Positions 1 through 6,732 of a stretch of 8,667 bases of DNA are shown piece by piece. Under the pieces are notes generated by a model. The model ran no database searches, was not told the DNA's origin, and saw nothing but the letters and a program-made list of their open reading frames with translations. Origin of the DNA: Actinomycetes bacterium (GTDB lineage: Bacteria; Actinomycetota; Actinomycetes; Mycobacteriales; Mycobacteriaceae). The position numbers were made by a program, and so were the translations under genes. Position 1 is the stretch's first letter. Every line of letters starts with the position of its first letter. The stretch is taken from positions 1 to 8,667 of the forward strand of contig JAEWGK010000169.1 in assembly GCA_023388385.1 (NCBI GenBank). Reading direction: 5' to 3'.

Positions 1-2
1 AC

Positions 3-3000
3 GCCGGCGACGACCGCGAGTCCGGCGACGGCCGTGGTGGACGCACGCGCCGCCGTCGCCGCGGCGGACGCGGCCGCAACCGCTCCGGCGGCGACGGCAA
101 CGGCGCCGCGGACCCGAACGCGGGCGACGATCGCGGGTCCGGCACGTCGAAGGACGATGCCGGCGCCCGGGGCGGCCGCGACCAGCATGGCTCCGACGAC
201 GATGCTCCCGTCATCGACGAACCGGTCGGCATCAAGGGCTCGACGCGCCTGGAGGCGCAGCGCCGCCGCCGCATCGAGCGCCGCGAGCAGTCGCGCAAGC
301 GCCACGTCATCAGCGAGGCGGAGTTCCTCGCGCGCCGCGAGTCCGTCGAGCGCACGATGGTCGTCCGCGAGCGCGACCGCGTCGAGGGCCACGGCCACGT
401 CACGCAGGTCGGCGTGCTGGAGGACGAGCTGCTCGTGGAGCACTTCGTCACCTCGGAGACGCAGGCCTCCCAGATCGGCAACATCTACCTGGGCCGCGTC
501 CAGAACGTGCTGCCGTCGATGGAGGCGGCGTTCATCGACATCGGCACGGACCGCAACGCGGTTATCTACGCCGGCGACCTCAACTGGCGTCGCTTCGGCT
601 CGGCGGGCAAGTCGCGCCGCATCGAGCAGGCGCTGAAGTCGGGCGACCAGCTGCTCGTGCAGGTCACGAAGGACCCGGTGGGGCACAAGGGCGCCCGCCT
701 GACGATGCAGATCTCGTTGGCCGGCCGCTTCCTCGTGTACGTGCCGGAGGGCCGCTCCGCCGGCATCAGCCGCAAGCTGCCGGAGCCGGAGCGCAAGCGC
801 CTGAAGGAGATCCTCAAGGAGGTCACCCCGGCAGGCTCGGGCACCATCATCCGCACCGCCGCCGAGGGCGTCGACCGCGATGCCATCGCCGCCGACGTGG
901 AGCGCCTGGAGAAGCTGTGGCGCTCCATCGACAAGCGCGCCGAGGAGGGCATGCGCGGCCGCGGCGCGAAGCCGGTGACCCTGTACGAGGAGCCGGACAT
1001 GCTGGTGAAGGTCGTCCGCGACCTGTTCAACGAGGACTTCACCAGCCTCGTCGTCGAGGGCGACGCGCCCTGGCGCACCGTCAAGGGCTATGTCGACGAG
1101 GTCGCGTCCGACCTCTCCGACCGCCTGCGGCGCTACCACCCGGAGCAGCACGGCGGGAAGGACGTCTTCGAGCACCACCGCATCGACGAGCAGCTGGCCA
1201 AGGCCATGGACCGCAAGGTGTGGCTGCCGTCGGGCGGCACGCTGATCATCGACCGCACCGAGGCCATGACCGTCATTGACGTCAACACCGGCAAGTTCAC
1301 CGGCGTCGGCGGAAACCTGGAGGAGACGGTCACCCGCAACAACCTCGAGGCCGCCGAGGAGATCGTCCGCCAACTGCGCCTGCGCGACATCGGCGGGATG
1401 ATCGTCGTCGACTTCATCGACATGATCCTCCCGGAGAACCAGGACCTGGTGCTCCGCCGCCTCAAGGAGGCGCTGGGCCGCGACCGCACGCGCCACGAGG
1501 TCTCCGAGGTCACCTCGCTCGGCCTCGTCCAGATGACGCGCAAGCGCCTGGGCACCGGCCTGCTGGAGACGTTCTCCACGCCGTGCCCGACGTGCGGTGG
1601 CCGCGGCATCGTCCTGCACGTCGACCCCGTCGAGCAGGAGCCGAAGCAGCAGCCGCGCAACCGCCGCTCCGACCGTGACCGCCCCAACCGGGCGCACGAC
1701 CCGTCCCGCCACCCGGCGGCGCTGGCGATGCACAAGCAGGAGATGCGTGACGACGCCGCCCCGACGGCCGAGGACGCCGCCGACGAGGCCGCGCGCACCG
1801 CCCCCGCCCACGATGGGCACGGCGACGGCCAGGACGGCCGGGACGCGCGGGATGGGCGTGGCGGCCACGATGCCGATGACCGGGACGACCGCGAATCGCG
1901 TGACGACGAGCGGGGTGGCCGTCGTCGTCGCCGCCGCGGCGGACGCCGAGGCCGGAACGCGGCCGCGCGCGAGGGCGCCGGGCGTGCCGGGCGCGACGAG
2001 CAGGAGGACCGGGATTCCGGGGATCCGCAGGTGCCGCAGGAGCATCGGGAGCCGCAGGAAGCTGCGGCGGACGCCGGTTCCGATGACCGCGATAGCGGCG
2101 CGTCCGGTACCTCCGGCCGCGACAAGTCGGGTCGCGACGAGTCGGGTCGCGATGAGTCGGGCCGCGATGACTCCGATCGCGGGGATTCCGGACGAGGCGG
2201 TCGCCGTCGCCGTGGTCGCCGCCGTGCCGGCGCCCGCCCCGAGTCGAACCGGGGGGCCACGCAGGACAGTCACGCGGAGGATCGCGCCGACCAGGCAGAC
2301 CGCGGAAACGACCGCGGCGGTCGCACGGACCGCGCGGACGACCACGATGACGACGAGGCGATGGACCACATTGCCGCCGTCGCCGCCGCGGCGACCGCGG
2401 AGGCGCGGGACAAGGACCCGGACGAGCCGTCCGACGATCGGTACGTGTCGGCGTCGGCGCGTCGTCGTCGCCGCCGCCGTGTCGTGAAGCGCGCCCGTCG
2501 CCATGTCGAGGCCGGGAACTCCGGCGCGGAGAAGCTCGGCGAGCGCGGCGACGGCGATTCCCGCCGCGGCCGCCGCGCCTACGAGGAGGCCCTCGCCGAG
2601 TTCGAGGCGTCCCCGCGCCGCAAGCGACCGACCCGCGGCCGGTCCGCGAGCGACATCGCCCCGAAGCCGGAGGACTTCGGCGTCGATCCGGCGACGGTCC
2701 GCGTGTGGGCCGAGGCCGCCGAGGTCGCGTCGGAATCGGCCGGCCCGGCTGCCTCCGAGAATGGCGCGCCCGCCTCCTCCGACGTGGGCGACTCGGCCCG
2801 GGAGGCGTCCGCTCAGGGCTCCGCCGCGGCGGCCACCGGCTCCGCGGGCGGCGATTCCGACGCGGGTGAGGCCCCGCGCCGCCGTGGCCGCCGCCGTGTG
2901 GTCCGCCGGACGTCCGGCAACCGCGTCGGTGGCCGCACCGACGGCGCGAAGGACGGCGCAAAGAACGGCGCGAAAGATGGCGCAAAGACCGGAGCTACGG

Positions 3001-3149
3001 ACAGCGCAAAGGCCGGTGGGCCCGAGCGGGACCGTCCGGCCTCGACGCGGTCCGCGCCGAAGAAGCCGGCGGACGGCTCCAGCTCCTCCTCTGGCCGACG
3101 TGGCCGCCGCCGCGCCGGACGGCGGGCCACGCGCAGGCGCGTGAACTAG
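3..3149 (+). CDS. rne: Ribonuclease E/G family endoribonuclease (5' end outside window)
   Basis: Endoribonuclease of the RNase E/G family, which starts mRNA decay and processes structured RNA precursors in the cytoplasm. The frame is open from the first bases, and family-like sequence (KGSTRLEAQRRRR, then ISEAEFLARRESVERT) lies upstream of the Met codon at 357, so that Met is internal and the true start lies left of the window. In order: an Asp/Gly/Arg-rich N-terminal extension (to about 230), an S1 RNA-binding region (about 450-780, with IGNIYLGRVQNVLPSMEAAF), and the DNase I-like catalytic region. Its expected Mg-binding aspartates are at 1278-1280 (in DVNTGKF) and 1410-1412 (in VVDFIDM). 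The Zn-link CPTCGGRG has its cysteines at 1584 and 1593. From about 1640 to the stop the protein is a long disordered Arg/Asp/Ala-rich tail with six-unit tandem repeats. Extensions on both sides of the core are known for actinobacterial RNase E. Identity is secure; tail function is unknown. Confidence 0.96.
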   Translation, partial: AGDDRESGDGRGGRTRRRRRGGRGRNRSGGDGNGAADPNAGDDRGSGTSKDDAGARGGRDQHGSDDDAPVIDEPVGIKGSTRLEAQRRRRIERREQSRKRHVISEAEFLARRESVERTMVVRERDRVEGHGHVTQVGVLEDELLVEHFVTSETQASQIGNIYLGRVQNVLPSMEAAFIDIGTDRNAVIYAGDLNWRRFGSAGKSRRIEQALKSGDQLLVQVTKDPVGHKGARLTMQISLAGRFLVYVPEGRSAGISRKLPEPERKRLKEILKEVTPAGSGTIIRTAAEGVDRDAIAADVERLEKLWRSIDKRAEEGMRGRGAKPVTLYEEPDMLVKVVRDLFNEDFTSLVVEGDAPWRTVKGYVDEVASDLSDRLRRYHPEQHGGKDVFEHHRIDEQLAKAMDRKVWLPSGGTLIIDRTEAMTVIDVNTGKFTGVGGNLEETVTRNNLEAAEEIVRQLRLRDIGGMIVVDFIDMILPENQDLVLRRLKEALGRDRTRHEVSEVTSLGLVQMTRKRLGTGLLETFSTPCPTCGGRGIVLHVDPVEQEPKQQPRNRRSDRDRPNRAHDPSRHPAALAMHKQEMRDDAAPTAEDAADEAARTAPAHDGHGDGQDGRDARDGRGGHDADDRDDRESRDDERGGRRRRRRGGRRGRNAAAREGAGRAGRDEQEDRDSGDPQVPQEHREPQEAAADAGSDDRDSGASGTSGRDKSGRDESGRDESGRDDSDRGDSGRGGRRRRGRRRAGARPESNRGATQDSHAEDRADQADRGNDRGGRTDRADDHDDDEAMDHIAAVAAAATAEARDKDPDEPSDDRYVSASARRRRRRRVVKRARRHVEAGNSGAEKLGERGDGDSRRGRRAYEEALAEFEASPRRKRPTRGRSASDIAPKPEDFGVDPATVRVWAEAAEVASESAGPAASENGAPASSDVGDSAREASAQGSAAAATGSAGGDSDAGEAPRRRGRRRVVRRTSGNRVGGRTDGAKDGAKNGAKDGAKTGATDSAKAGGPERDRPASTRSAPKKPADGSSSSSGRRGRRRAGRRATRRRVN
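2112..2201 (+). repeat. Six 15-nt in-frame tandem repeats (SGRDE-type pentapeptides) in rne
   Basis: Six consecutive pentapeptide units are read in the rne frame: SGRDK, SGRDE, SGRDE, SGRDD, SDRGD, SGRGG. The first four are near-identical at DNA level apart from synonymous changes, and the last two are decayed. They lead directly into an Arg cluster (2202-2225). Charge alternates (Arg then Asp/Glu), which suggests a disordered, polyampholyte segment. Units of 15 nt can expand or contract without frameshift. Confidence 0.85.
2940..3011 (+). repeat. Six 12-nt in-frame tandem repeats (DGAK-type tetrapeptides) in rne
   Basis: Six consecutive tetrapeptide units are read in the rne frame: DGAK, DGAK, NGAK, DGAK, TGAT, DSAK. 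Third positions vary between copies (gcg/gca, aag/aaa, gac/gat) while the peptide stays similar. A/T-ending codons are more common here than in the surrounding gene. The segment lies between two Arg-rich clusters (2877-2909 and 3096-3140) and adds regularly spaced lysines to the disordered tail. Confidence 0.85.
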
Positions 3150-3156
3150 CCGGCTG

Positions 3157-3200
3157 GGGAGGGCGTCGTCACGCACCACGATGCGTGGCGGCGCCCTCCC
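3157..3200 (+). terminator. Strong stem-loop terminator after rne
   Basis: Starting 7 nt after the rne stop, 3157-3175 pairs with 3182-3200 to give a continuous 19-bp stem with two G-U wobbles (3166/3191 and 3169/3188) and a six-base loop ccacga. No T-run follows, which is common for intrinsic terminators in high-GC actinobacteria. A smaller hairpin, GGCTC/GAGCC (3209-3222), follows directly. The stem separates rne from the rplU unit, so rplU-rpmA should have its own promoter. Confidence 0.85.
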
Positions 3201-3330
3201 GTCGTGTCGGCTCCGCCGAGCCTCGCCCCATCCAGCGCGGCTCACGGCGCCCCATGCGGCACCGTCAGTCACACGCGTTTCGCCTGGAGTGTTGCGGGAG
3301 GGCCCATCCGGCGGGTAGGGCGGCGGTGGT

Positions 3331-3360
3331 TTGTCTTTCGGGGAGTCGATTGGCTAGTCT
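3331..3360 (+). promoter_or_regulatory. Putative promoter of rplU-rpmA
   Basis: TTGTCT (3331-3336) and TAGTCT (3355-3360) are separated by 18 bp. This resembles a housekeeping sigma-factor promoter with a TAnnnT -10 element. It is a local AT-richer island in a GC-rich intergenic stretch, downstream of the rne terminator. Transcription would begin near 3366-3368 and leave an untranslated leader of about 170 nt. Prediction is by eye only; the rest of 3201-3330 shows no convincing gene. Confidence 0.55.
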
Positions 3361-3365
3361 TGGAC

Positions 3366-3538
3366 AGTCGCTGTTCACGGGTGGGCATCCGGCGCGGCTC
3401 CATGCGCCCGGGGTGCCGGGGAGCCGACGGGGAGCGGGAAACCGAAATCCCGGGCCACGCCCAGTGAACGCAATGCAACTGTCCAGGCGGGCCGCCGGTT
3501 CCGGCGGCCCTGTGAGTAGATAAAGGGGTAACCCTCCT
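3366..3538 (+). promoter_or_regulatory. Structured 5' leader of rplU-rpmA
   Basis: Non-coding stretch between the putative start site and the rplU ATG. It contains CGGCTCC (3395-3401) pairing with GGAGCCG (3420-3426), and a perfect 10-bp inverted repeat GGGCCGCCGG (3489-3498) / CCGGCGGCCC (3501-3510), which would fold as an 8-9-bp hairpin 28 nt before the start codon. Ribosomal-protein leaders often mediate feedback control by the encoded protein, and L21 leaders are known in Firmicutes. I cannot say whether this belongs to a described actinobacterial class. Confidence 0.4.
3522..3538 (+). promoter_or_regulatory. Unusual ribosome-binding region of rplU
   Basis: The only Shine-Dalgarno-like sequence before the rplU ATG is AAAGGGG (3522-3528), 10 nt upstream. 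Between it and the ATG lies CCCTCCT (3532-3538), itself complementary to an SD. AGGG (3524-3527) can pair with CCCT (3532-3535) in a small hairpin around GTAA. By contrast rpmA has a canonical AGGAGGG (3867-3873) with a 7-nt spacer. The start is set by the conserved bL21 N-terminus [12 protein letters not shown]. Confidence 0.5.
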
Positions 3539-3844
3539 ATGTACGCGATCGTCAAGACCGGCGGCAAGCAGTACAAGGTTGCCGAAGGTGACCTCGTCAA
3601 GGTCGAGAAGATCGAGGGTGAGTCCGGGGATTCCGTGGCTCTCACCCCCGTTCTGCTCGTCGACGGCGGCGACATCACCTCCGGTGATGCGCTTGCCGAC
3701 GCCACCGTCACCGCCGAGATCGTCGAGCAGACCAAGGGCCCGAAGATCCGCGGCATGCACTACAAGAACAAGACCGGCTACAAGCGCCGCTTCGGCCACC
3801 GCCAGTCCCTGACCGTCCTGAAGATCACCGGCCTGGGCAAGTAA
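3539..3844 (+). CDS. rplU: 50S ribosomal protein bL21
   Basis: Structural protein of the large ribosomal subunit, binding 23S rRNA. The 101-residue product has the usual family length and spans the whole fold. It begins [14 protein letters not shown], carries the conserved [12 protein letters not shown] and [10 protein letters not shown] segments, and ends with the rRNA-binding region [16 protein letters not shown] followed by [14 protein letters not shown]. The start is fixed by the conserved first residues. It is followed after 36 nt by rpmA, the standard rplU-rpmA pair, presumably transcribed together from the promoter near 3331-3360. The upstream region has a weak SD and hairpins, so translation may be controlled. 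Nothing in the protein looks abnormal. Confidence 0.98.
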   Translation: MYAIVKTGGKQYKVAEGDLVKVEKIEGESGDSVALTPVLLVDGGDITSGDALADATVTAEIVEQTKGPKIRGMHYKNKTGYKRRFGHRQSLTVLKITGLGK

Positions 3845-3880
3845 CCCGGCCACCGACCCCACTCCGAGGAGGGAAATCAC

Positions 3881-4141
3881 ATGGCACACAAGAAGGGTGC
3901 TTCTAGCTCCAGCAACGGCCGTGACTCCGAGTCCAAGCGCCTCGGCGTCAAGCGCTTCGGCGGCCAGCAGGTCAAGGCCGGCGAGATCCTCGTGCGTCAG
4001 CGCGGCACCTCGTTCCACCCGGGCGAGAACGTCGGCCGCGGCGGCGACGACACGCTCTTCGCCCTGAAGTCCGGCGCCGTCCAGTTCGGCGTCAAGCGCA
4101 ACAAGCGCACCGTCTCCATCGTGGAGAACGCCGAGGCGTAG
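3881..4141 (+). CDS. rpmA: 50S ribosomal protein bL27
   Basis: Large-subunit ribosomal protein whose N-terminal tail reaches the peptidyl-transferase centre. The 86-residue product starts [16 protein letters not shown], the mature-type N-terminus, with no cleavable pre-sequence of the kind found in Firmicutes. It contains the conserved [19 protein letters not shown] and [18 protein letters not shown] stretches. Length is normal. A canonical AGGAGGG (3867-3873) lies 7 nt before the ATG. It is the second gene of the rplU-rpmA unit (36-nt spacing, no promoter seen between) and is followed at once by GC-rich hairpins that likely end the transcript. In many relatives obgE follows directly, but here an antisense helicase gene intervenes. 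Confidence 0.98.
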   Translation: MAHKKGASSSSNGRDSESKRLGVKRFGGQQVKAGEILVRQRGTSFHPGENVGRGGDDTLFALKSGAVQFGVKRNKRTVSIVENAEA

Positions 4142-4143
4142 GA

Positions 4144-4200
4144 GCCCCTCGCTCCGCCTCGAGGGGCCCCGGTTCCGGCATCACGCCGGGCCGGGGCCCC
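4144..4200. terminator. Two overlapping GC-rich hairpins between convergent rpmA and recQ-like gene
   Basis: Hairpin one: GCCCCTCG (4144-4151) pairs with CGAGGGGC (4160-4167), 8 bp, loop of 8, only 2 nt after the rpmA stop. Hairpin two: GGGGCCCCGG (4163-4172) pairs with CCGGGGCCCC (4191-4200), with an inner CCGGC/GCCGG stem (4175-4179 / 4185-4189) and loop atcac. Bases 4163-4167 are shared, so the two cannot form together. Being inverted repeats, they could act on both the rpmA transcript and the converging helicase transcript. Confidence 0.75.
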
Positions 4201-4267
4201 GCGCGTGTGGGACCGGAGTGGGGGGAGAGGAGAGGACGCCCGCCGCACCCGCGCCCGCCGCGCCCCG

Positions 4268-6487
4268 CTACGCCTTCGCCGCCAGCGCGAACGGCACCAC
4301 CGCCCGCCCCGTCGCCTCGTGCAGCCGCGCGCCCGCGACGGTGACGGACCAGCCGGTGCCGATCTCGTCGGCCACAAGCAGGAGGGGGCCGTCGTCAAGC
4401 CCCTCCGCCCGCGCCGCGATGCCGTCGAGCGATGTCCAGTCCCACAGCTCCAGCAGCCGCGCGACGCGGTACGGCGAGTTCTGCGCCTCCACGGGCCCGG
4501 CACCGGGCCGCACCGGCACGTGCCCGAGGTCCGCCATCCGCCCGATGCCGGCGACGGCCGCGCCGTACGCGCGGGTCATCGCGTCGCGATCCGGGCTCTC
4601 CGGGGAGCCGAGCGTGACGACGCCCACCGGCCGCTCCTCCCAGTCCCACGCCGCGAGGACCTCGACGATGAGCCGCAGCCACCGGTCCTGCCGCCAGTCG
4701 CGGCCCGGCTGCGGCCGCCACGACGCGTCGCGCAGCAGCTCGACGAGCGCCGGTCCGCGGGCGATGTCGTTGAGCCGGCCCAGCGCCCGGCCCTCCCGCA
4801 GGCCGCCGATGCCGCCGCGCTTGCCCTTGAGGTCCACGCCCAGCCGGTCCATGCCGGTGGGCCACTGCCTGCGCGGATCGAGGGGCACTCCGGGGACTGC
4901 CATCCGCTCGCCGACGGCGCGCGCCATGCCCGCGTCGATGTCCAGCGGCATCCGCGTCCCCGTGCAGTTGTCGCAGCGCCCGCACGCGGTCCGGGCCGTG
5001 GGGTCGTTGAGCTGGCGCCGGAGGAAGAGCATGCGGCACGCGTCCGGACCGGCGCCGGCCAGCCGCTCGTAGGCCTCCATCGCGTCCTGTTCGGCCCTCC
5101 GCGCCGCCGCGAGCCCCTCGTACCGCGTTGCGTCGTACTCCCACGGTGTGCCGGTGCCGATCCACCCGCCGCGCACGCGCTGCACCGCCCCGTCGACGTC
5201 GAGGACCTTCAGCGCCTGGTCGATCCGCGCCCGCGGCAGGTCGACGACGGCCTCCAGCCGCGCCGTCGACACCGGCGAGCCGTCCGCCGACGCCTCCTCG
5301 ACCGCGGCGATGAGCTGCCGCACGACGGGCTCCGGCGGGAACGACACGGAAGCGAACCACTCCCAGATCTCGCGGTCCTCGGCGCCCGGCAGCAGGATGA
5401 CGTCGGCGCGGTCGGTGCCGCGCCCGGCGCGGCCGATCTGCTGGTAGTACGCGATGGGTGACGACGGCGCGCCGACATGCACGACGAACCCCAGGTCCGG
5501 CTTGTCGAAGCCCATGCCCAGCGCCGACGTCGCCACCAGCGCCGTGACTTCGTTGCGCAGCAGCGCACGCTCGAGCCGTTCGCGCTCGTCCGCGTCGGTG
5601 CGCCCGGTGTACGCCGCGACCTCGTACCCCGCCGCCCGCAGCGCGTTCGCCAGGTCTTCCGCCGCCGACACCGTGAGGCAGTAGATGATGCCGGACCCGC
5701 GCAGCCCGCCGAGGTGCGTCGCGAGCCAGGCGGGCCGGTCGCGCGAGTCGTCGAGCGTGACGACGCTGAGATGGAGCGATTCACGGTCCAGCCCGCCGCG
5801 CAGCACCCCGGCGCAGGGGCCCAGCTGGGCGCGTACGTCCTCGACGACGCGATCGTTCGCCGTCGCCGTCGTCGCGAGCACCGGGGTGTCCTCCGGCAGG
5901 CCGGCCAGCAGATCGCGGATGCGGCGGTAGTCCGGCCGGAAGTCGTGGCCCCAGTCCGAGATGCAGTGCGCCTCGTCGACGACGACCATCGCCGCCTCCT
6001 GCGCCAGCCGCGGCAGCATCCCGTCCCGGAATTGCGGGTTGTTGAGGCGTTCCGGGCTGACCAGGAGCACGTCGACCTCGCCGCGGGCGACGCGGGCGGT
6101 GATCTCGTCCCACTCCGTCATGTTGGAGGAGTTCACGGTCTCCGCGACGATGCCGGCGCGCCTGGCGGCCTCCACCTGGTTGCGCATCAGCGCCAGCAGC
6201 GGGGAGATGATTACCGCCGCGCCGAGGCCCCGGCGGCGCAGCAGCTTCGCGGAGATGAAGTACACCGCCGACTTGCCCCAGCCCGTGCGCTGGACGACGA
6301 GCATCCGCTCGCACCGGTTGACCAGGCCGTCGATGGCACGCCACTGGTCGTCGCGCAGGCACGCGGAGGGACCGGCGAGGCCGTGCAGCAGCTCGTCGGC
6401 CTCCTCCCGCGTCGCGTCGCCGGGGAGATCTCCGGCACGGTCGCCGGGGGATTCGCCGAAGCCGTGGTCAAGGTGCCGTGCGCTCAT
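4268..6487 (-). CDS. RecQ-family ATP-dependent DNA helicase with PRTase-like C-terminal domain
   Basis: Probable 3'-5' DNA helicase of the RecQ family, acting in recombination and repair; 739 residues from the ATG whose first base is 6487. Motifs in order: Q-like region DDQWRAI (46-52), Walker A QRTGWGKS (66-73), [10 protein letters not shown] (95-104), SPERLNN (144-150), [15 protein letters not shown] (171-185), TTATA (206-210), [13 protein letters not shown] (319-331) and QQIGRAGRG (349-357). Zinc-binding cysteines follow at 484, 502, 505 and 508 (CGRCDNC). No HRDC domain is evident. Residues from about 610 resemble a phosphoribosyltransferase domain, with [15 protein letters not shown] at about 702-716; I recall the same fusion in other actinobacterial RecQ-like proteins. 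The usual acidic pair of the PRPP loop is altered (AD rather than DD). The frame extends to 6700, but that part is unlike the family and lies in the divergent intergenic region. The gene converges on rpmA and diverges from obgE. Confidence 0.93.
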   Translation of the reverse strand: MSARHLDHGFGESPGDRAGDLPGDATREEADELLHGLAGPSACLRDDQWRAIDGLVNRCERMLVVQRTGWGKSAVYFISAKLLRRRGLGAAVIISPLLALMRNQVEAARRAGIVAETVNSSNMTEWDEITARVARGEVDVLLVSPERLNNPQFRDGMLPRLAQEAAMVVVDEAHCISDWGHDFRPDYRRIRDLLAGLPEDTPVLATTATANDRVVEDVRAQLGPCAGVLRGGLDRESLHLSVVTLDDSRDRPAWLATHLGGLRGSGIIYCLTVSAAEDLANALRAAGYEVAAYTGRTDADERERLERALLRNEVTALVATSALGMGFDKPDLGFVVHVGAPSSPIAYYQQIGRAGRGTDRADVILLPGAEDREIWEWFASVSFPPEPVVRQLIAAVEEASADGSPVSTARLEAVVDLPRARIDQALKVLDVDGAVQRVRGGWIGTGTPWEYDATRYEGLAAARRAEQDAMEAYERLAGAGPDACRMLFLRRQLNDPTARTACGRCDNCTGTRMPLDIDAGMARAVGERMAVPGVPLDPRRQWPTGMDRLGVDLKGKRGGIGGLREGRALGRLNDIARGPALVELLRDASWRPQPGRDWRQDRWLRLIVEVLAAWDWEERPVGVVTLGSPESPDRDAMTRAYGAAVAGIGRMADLGHVPVRPGAGPVEAQNSPYRVARLLELWDWTSLDGIAARAEGLDDGPLLLVADEIGTGWSVTVAGARLHEATGRAVVPFALAAKA

Positions 6488-6540
6488 GGCCCCATGACAG
6501 CACACGACCCGACATCGCGACGCGGCGGCGGACGAGTGGC

Positions 6541-6593
6541 CGCCCGGGGCGTCGGCACGCACGGCGTCGGCGACCTGCGTGCCCCTCCGGGCG
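6541..6593. promoter_or_regulatory. Large imperfect inverted repeat between the helicase gene and obgE
   Basis: GGCACGCA (6554-6561) pairs perfectly with TGCGTGCC (6576-6583) around a 14-nt loop. The outer arms CGCCCGG (6541-6547) and CCGGGCG (6587-6593) are also perfect complements, with GG (6548-6549) able to pair with CC (6584-6585). It sits 54 bp upstream of the helicase ATG and 140 bp upstream of obgE, in the divergent promoter region. It could be an operator-like dyad or a hairpin in the helicase leader; function is unknown. Confidence 0.45.
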
Positions 6594-6638
6594 CCCAGTG
6601 CACCCCAGCACCCCCGCACACCCGCGCGCCGCCGCCGT

Positions 6639-6667
6639 TTCCCGGACCGGCCGCGACGTGGAACAAT
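6639..6667 (+). promoter_or_regulatory. Weak candidate promoter for obgE
   Basis: AACAAT (6662-6667) is the only AT-rich hexamer shortly upstream of obgE and matches four of six bases of a TATAAT-type -10 element. A poor -35 candidate TTCCCG (6639-6644) lies 17 bp before it. Because the neighbouring upstream gene is divergent, obgE must have a promoter within 6488-6732. This is the best candidate by eye but not a strong one. Confidence 0.3.
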
Positions 6668-6717
6668 GGTCGGACCGCCCGGCGCATGCCATCGACGCAC
6701 GCCACCCAGCCGACCCC

Positions 6718-6724
6718 AGGAGGA
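6718..6724 (+). promoter_or_regulatory. Shine-Dalgarno site fixing the obgE start
   Basis: AGGAGGA lies 8 nt before the ATG at 6733. The open frame runs upstream to 6478, but this strong site and the conserved Obg N-terminus that follows decide the start. Confidence 0.85.
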
Positions 6725-6732
6725 ACCGCGCC

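Noticed and set aside
1510..2985. 491-codon minus-strand open frame opposite the rne tail
   Set aside because: Composition is almost only Arg, Pro and Gly, the shadow of a GC-rich repetitive gene; no motif or RBS.
357..3149. Met codon at 357 as the rne start
   Set aside because: The same frame is open upstream to the window edge and encodes RNase E-like sequence, so this Met is internal.
3185..3523. Small plus-strand frames between rne and rplU (3185-3523 and 3204-3467)
   Set aside because: They begin inside or beside the rne terminator, have no RBS, and their composition is not protein-like; the stretch is better explained as terminator, promoter and leader.
3269..4018. 249-codon minus-strand open frame across rplU and its leader
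   Set aside because: It overlaps two secure ribosomal-protein genes and has no family features.
6484..6495. Three-codon minus-strand ORF whose TGA overlaps the helicase ATG
   Set aside because: ATG GGG CCA TGA exists, but there is no RBS and no sign of a leader peptide; probably chance.
6488..6700. N-terminal extension of the helicase to 6700
   Set aside because: The extra 71 residues are low-complexity, unlike RecQ proteins, and cover the divergent intergenic region with the inverted repeat and candidate obgE promoter.
6478..6732. Upstream extension of the obgE frame
   Set aside because: The strong AGGAGGA before 6733 and the conserved Obg N-terminus [18 protein letters not shown] place the start at 6733.
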